NCBI RefSeq assembly: GCF_002432345.1
Contig: NZ_DJDT01000339.1
Location: 1 to 11,062, forward strand
Source: Pedobacter sp. UBA5917
GTDB lineage: Bacteria > Bacteroidota > Bacteroidia > Sphingobacteriales > Sphingobacteriaceae
Direction: 5' to 3'
Length of the DNA stretch: 11,062 nucleotides
In this document: positions 8,219-11,062 of the stretch, piece by piece
How the letters are laid out: the number at the start of each line of letters is the position of its first letter
How positions within the stretch are numbered: position 1 is the first letter of the stretch
Notes under the pieces: generated by a model
The model's database searches: none
Seen by the model: the letters and a program-made list of their open reading frames with translations, nothing else
What the model was told of the DNA's origin: nothing
Program-made: the position numbers and the translations under genes

Positions 8219-9811
8219 CTAAGCAAGTATATACGAAGAGAAAATAAAAAAGACAAGCGCCATCAGTGAGACGAGTATTACATGATAGTAATGTCTATTC
8301 TGCCAGGGAATAATTTCTATTTTATTATCCAGCACCAAATGGTATGGCTGCTGCTTTGGGTACAGCTTGGAGATACCCAGCATCAATAAAACAGTAATGA
8401 TAAATATAATGGCCAGCGTGTGGAGGTAATGCAGATGGATAGAAAATACCCACTCGCTCATCACGTAACAGGCAATAAAGAAAATCATCCCGATTTTAGC
8501 GGCAACAGGTGGCATCTTTTTGGTAATAAAGCCGATAAAGATGATGGTAAAGATTGGAAGGCTAAAAATAGCACTGATTTTTTGCAGGTATTCGTAAAAG
8601 CCATTTTTCGAAAAAATAATAAAGGGCGCAAAAACCATCGCAAACAGCGAGACTGAAATCTGGAATAACCTGCCCGTACGCAATAAACTCTTATCAGACA
8701 ATACTTTTCCTTTTTTCTCCATAAAAGGTTTGTATAAATTAAGGAGAAAAAGGGTGCTGGAACTGTTTAATCCGGCATTAAAGGTGGTAATGGCTGCGCC
8801 AAAAAGCACACAGGCCGATAAGCCCATTAAAAGCGGCGGCAGTACATCTTTAATCAGCAATGGAAACACCTGGTTGGTATTGGTTAAAACCGGATAAAGG
8901 TGTACAGCAATTAATCCGGGTATATTGATCAGCAACGGGCAGAGCAATTTGGCAAAACAGGTTAATGCAATACCTTTCTGGCCTTCTTCCAAACTTTTGG
9001 CAGCCAGTACCTGCTGGATAATGTACTGCTCCATGCCCCAGTAATAAAGGTTAACAATGAGCATACCGGTAAACAGGGTAGAAAAAGGAACGGCATCTTT
9101 ACTGCTGCCAATGGCATTTAGATGTTCTTTTTTGGTAGAGAGTACGGTAGAAAGGCCACTGAAGAAATCGCCATGGCCCAGATAGCGCAATCCGTAATAC
9201 GGCAATGCAATAATCAGGATCAACATCCCGGCGCTCAATACCGTATCGGAAATGGTGATGGCTTTAAAACCACCTAAAATAGTATAAATGGACCCGATCA
9301 GTCCCATAATCCATACAAAAACCCAGATGCTTTCCCAATACGAAAGCTGGAAACCCGAAAGATCGATCAGGTTACTAAAGGCCACCGCACCACCATACAG
9401 CACCGATGGCAGCAGGTTAATGATATAACTAAAAAGAAAAACCACCGAAACTAGTGTTTTGGTCTGTTTATCGTAGCGTTTCTCCAAAAAATCGGGAATG
9501 GTGCGGATGCCTGTTTTAAAATAAATGGGAATAAAAAACTCCGAAACAATAATCATGGCCAGGATTGATGAAATCCCCCAGCCGATTACCGACATATTAT
9601 TGATGTAAACCGATTCGTTTTCGCCGATAAACTGGTTGGCGCTAATGTTGCTGAAAAACAGTGAGGCACCGATGATGATAAAACCATTGGTACGGTTGGC
9701 AAAGAAAAAACCACTGATGGTAGAGCGCTGCGATTTCCGTGTTTTGAAGTAAGAAATAACCGCGGCCAATACCGTGAACGCAATAAAACTGATGATGGCT
9801 ATGGTTCCCAC
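8219..9811 (-). CDS. SGLT-like sodium:solute symporter (SSS/SLC5 family)
   Basis: Inner-membrane symporter likely to carry a sugar, sugar acid or other small organic solute with Na+. Its 530 residues are strongly hydrophobic with about 13-14 predicted membrane segments, the normal size for the family. Family motifs are: GASLFFSNISANQFIG (48-63); GGFKAITISD (180-189), where the conserved Asp remains but the usual following Gln is Leu192; WGMEQYIIQQVLAAKSLEEG (258-277), matching the SGLT signature; and AAITTFNAGLNSSSTLF (339-355), close to the SGLT region with FNSASTLF. The Ser-Ser pair that binds sodium in vSGLT corresponds here to Thr342-Thr343. The codon at 9811-9809 is GTG. No upstream in-frame ATG exists before a stop, so GTG is the likely start. 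It begins 7 nt after the regulator's stop codon, which suggests co-transcription and translational coupling. The substrate is not determinable from sequence alone. The stop is TAG. Confidence 0.92.
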   Translation of the reverse strand: MGTIAIISFIAFTVLAAVISYFKTRKSQRSTISGFFFANRTNGFIIIGASLFFSNISANQFIGENESVYINNMSVIGWGISSILAMIIVSEFFIPIYFKTGIRTIPDFLEKRYDKQTKTLVSVVFLFSYIINLLPSVLYGGAVAFSNLIDLSGFQLSYWESIWVFVWIMGLIGSIYTILGGFKAITISDTVLSAGMLILIIALPYYGLRYLGHGDFFSGLSTVLSTKKEHLNAIGSSKDAVPFSTLFTGMLIVNLYYWGMEQYIIQQVLAAKSLEEGQKGIALTCFAKLLCPLLINIPGLIAVHLYPVLTNTNQVFPLLIKDVLPPLLMGLSACVLFGAAITTFNAGLNSSSTLFLLNLYKPFMEKKGKVLSDKSLLRTGRLFQISVSLFAMVFAPFIIFSKNGFYEYLQKISAIFSLPIFTIIFIGFITKKMPPVAAKIGMIFFIACYVMSEWVFSIHLHYLHTLAIIFIITVLLMLGISKLYPKQQPYHLVLDNKIEIIPWQNRHYYHVILVSLMALVFFIFSSYILA

Positions 9812-9818
9812 GCTGCTA

Positions 9819-10841
9819 TTAAAGTGAATTTCTTCTGATCAGTTGATTTTCCATTACATGTTTAATGGGCTTGAGACTTAGCACAAACTCGGCTGCGAGA
9901 CGGCCCATGTGCGCAAAATCGATGGAAAAAGTGGTAATTCCATCAAAAATGATCTCTTTAACGTTATCATCGTTATGCGAAAGGATGCCCAGATCTTTAC
10001 CCACCTTTAATCCTTTTACCTTGGTATCTTTCAGCATTTCCCAAAGTTCGAGATTGTGTATGGTAAAATAAACCTTATCGGGTGCGATACTCCCGGCCTC
10101 GTAACTGTTCTTGATGGTGCCCTTGATGTTAAACTCTTTTATAAAACGTTTAAAAGAAATCAACACTTCGTTGGGTTCGGCTGATGAAGGTTTAAAAAAG
10201 AAAACAAATTCCGAAAACTCCTTAATCCTGGGAGCCAGTTGTAAAAAAGCATTATAAGAAGCCTTTTCAAACTCCTGAACGATGTAGGAGTAATCGCCTT
10301 TCAGTTTTACATAACGATCCACGATCAGCAGTTTTTCTTTCGGCAACTGTTCCAGTACTTCTTTAGCCTCCTTACTTTCTATGGGTGCAATTACATATAA
10401 ACCGTACTGCCCTTTGTTACTGTTGATAATGGATTCGAAAACACTGAAGTTGTTGTGGTGGAAATACACATCAACCTGGATATTATCGCCCAAATGATCG
10501 CGAAAGTTCTGATAAAAAGTTTCCTGGAAGGTATCGAAAGCGTAAATGAGCAAACATACTTTAAGGTGCTGTTCGGTATCATCGGTAGCCACAAAATAAC
10601 CCATACGGTTTTTCGACTCCAAAATGCCCCTACTGATCAGTTCTTTATAAGCCTTACCAATGGTTTCTTTGGCAAAACCGGTTTCACGCATCATTTCGTT
10701 TACAGATGGCAACATATCACCTTTGGCAATCAGTTTATGATTTAGGCCATTGATGATCCCTTGTACAAGCTGTTCGTGTTTCGAGAAAGAATTGATGATG
10801 CTCAACGCTTTGATTTCGTTGAACAGCTTTTCCTTATTCAT
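9819..10841 (-). CDS. GntR-family regulator with LacI-type effector-binding domain
   Basis: Cytoplasmic DNA-binding regulator, probably of this locus. The 340-residue product has a GntR winged helix-turn-helix at about 20-86: GDMLPSVNEMMRETG (41-55), AKETIGKAYKELISRGIL (57-74) and the wing MGYFVA (80-85). Residues about 92-340 look like a periplasmic-binding-protein/LacI-type sensor and not the FCD, UTRA or aminotransferase-like domains of other GntR proteins: LKVCLLIYAF (93-102), YGLYVIAPIES (146-156), LLIVDRYV (171-178), then KVGKDLGILSHND (279-291) and TTFSIDFAHMGRLAAEFVL (303-321), which follows the end of LacI-type domains. Bacteroidota use this layout for sugar-responsive regulators. 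I recall FucR of Bacteroides as a GntR-type example. It is the first gene of a pair with the symporter. The effector is probably a mono- or disaccharide or a sugar acid. Its control of the SusC unit is inferred from proximity and a shared upstream motif. Confidence 0.9.
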   Translation of the reverse strand: MNKEKLFNEIKALSIINSFSKHEQLVQGIINGLNHKLIAKGDMLPSVNEMMRETGFAKETIGKAYKELISRGILESKNRMGYFVATDDTEQHLKVCLLIYAFDTFQETFYQNFRDHLGDNIQVDVYFHHNNFSVFESIINSNKGQYGLYVIAPIESKEAKEVLEQLPKEKLLIVDRYVKLKGDYSYIVQEFEKASYNAFLQLAPRIKEFSEFVFFFKPSSAEPNEVLISFKRFIKEFNIKGTIKNSYEAGSIAPDKVYFTIHNLELWEMLKDTKVKGLKVGKDLGILSHNDDNVKEIIFDGITTFSIDFAHMGRLAAEFVLSLKPIKHVMENQLIRRNSL

Positions 10842-10848
10842 GCAGCGA

Positions 10849-10861
10849 TATTTGGTTTAAT
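10849..10861. promoter_or_regulatory. Candidate operator near the GntR-type gene start
   Basis: TATTTGGTTTAAT lies 8 nt upstream of the regulator's ATG and matches TATTTGGTTAAT at 7998-8009 except for one inserted T. A partner element, GGTTAAT, starts at 10874. Binding here would overlap the translation initiation region and so could block expression. Support rests only on the similarity of two short AT-rich sequences. Confidence 0.25.
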
Positions 10862-10950
10862 CGATTTACTAGCGGTTAATTTACCCGAAATATATAAATT
10901 TAATAGAGATTATCGGTAAAAAAATTTCGTGGCTGCTTCATTCAACCGCC

Positions 10951-10974
10951 GTGGTCTGTATCCCCACAGACCAC
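10951..10974. repeat. Perfect 9-bp inverted repeat hairpin
   Basis: GTGGTCTGT (10951-10959) and ACAGACCAC (10966-10974) are exact reverse complements around the 6-nt loop ATCCCC. The stem is GC-richer than its surroundings. On the plus strand it is followed by TTTACTAATTT, and on the minus strand by GGCGGTTG, so neither side has the tight T run of an intrinsic terminator. It could still mark the end of a gene lying beyond the window, or be a copy of a dispersed palindromic repeat. Confidence 0.7.
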
Positions 10975-11024
10975 TTTACTAATTTATCCAATTACTACAC
11001 AATTTTTAATCATTACCTTCGGAA

Positions 11025-11062
11025 TGTCTCCAAATTTGCACGGAGACACAGATTAACACGGA
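11025..11062. repeat. Inverted repeat plus direct CACGGA repeat at the window edge
   Basis: TGTCTCC (11025-11031) is the exact reverse complement of GGAGACA (11042-11048), with a 10-nt loop. The direct repeat CACGGA at 11039-11044 and 11057-11062 has an 18-nt period and surrounds GACACAGATTAA. Sequences of the CACAGATTAACACGGA type recur between genes in many bacterial genomes, as I recall, so this may be the start of a longer repeat that continues past the window. Only one and a half units are visible. Confidence 0.4.

Larger units (their letters stand above)
10842..11062 (-). promoter_or_regulatory. Leader and upstream region of the regulator-symporter operon
   Basis: No gene is visible in these 221 nt. 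Close to the regulator start are two related elements, GGTTTAAT (10854-10861) and GGTTAAT (10874-10880), with starts 20 nt apart, about two helical turns. A weak match to the Bacteroidota -7 element on the minus strand, TATATTTC (10894-10887), lies 46 nt before the start codon, but no -33 TTG box is found at the expected distance. Further out are two inverted repeats (10951-10974 and 11025-11048) and a direct repeat of CACGGA at the window edge. The close elements fit an autoregulatory operator. This is inference. Confidence 0.4.

Noticed and set aside
10455..10745. 96-codon open frame on the plus strand
   Set aside because: It is antisense to the regulator gene, whose domain motifs are clear over the same bases. 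No family features are seen.
10842..11062. CRISPR array or tRNA gene in the upstream region
   Set aside because: The repeats are too few and differ from one another, with no regular spacer pattern. No tRNA cloverleaf arms or T-loop sequence were found.

Overview
The window reads as part of a glycan-uptake locus (a polysaccharide utilization locus, PUL) from a Bacteroidota genome, most likely a Pedobacter-like member of the Sphingobacteriaceae. The evidence is an adjacent SusC-type TonB-dependent transporter and SusD-type lipoprotein, lipoproteins with Bacteroidota-specific DUF4998 and DUF4959/DUF5126/DUF5000-like domains, A-rich translation starts without clear Shine-Dalgarno sequences, and moderate-to-low GC. 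The genus is an inference from general resemblance and was not tested by a search.

All six genes that I accept lie on the minus strand, so transcription runs from high to low coordinates. At the right edge, 10842-11062 is a non-coding leader region with two inverted repeats and the start of what looks like a dispersed intergenic repeat. Next come a GntR-family regulator with a sugar-binding-type effector domain (9819-10841) and, 7 nt after it, an SGLT-like sodium:solute symporter that begins with GTG (8219-9811). These two look like one operon.

A 388-nt AT-rich spacer (7831-8218) holds a four-copy TATCC tandem repeat, small inverted repeats, and a 12-nt sequence nearly identical to one just upstream of the regulator gene. 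The second unit then follows: SusC-like transporter (4555-7830), SusD-like lipoprotein (2596-4533), a DUF4959/DUF5126/DUF5000-type lipoprotein (1352-2575) and a DUF4998-type lipoprotein (26-1234). The first three genes are 20-21 nt apart. The last is separated by 117 nt that contain a 10-bp perfect inverted repeat.

Proposed working: the SusD-like protein and the two accessory lipoproteins would capture an oligosaccharide at the cell surface, and the SusC-like barrel would bring it into the periplasm with TonB energy. The symporter would then carry a released sugar or sugar acid across the inner membrane with Na+, and the GntR-type protein would sense a cytoplasmic sugar. No glycoside hydrolase, polysaccharide lyase, sulfatase, hybrid two-component sensor or ECF sigma/anti-sigma pair is visible, so the substrate cannot be named and the enzymes must lie outside the window or elsewhere. 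I found no RNA gene, CRISPR array, insertion sequence or defence system. The architecture is of a known kind. The least explained parts are the non-coding elements and the regulator-symporter pairing.
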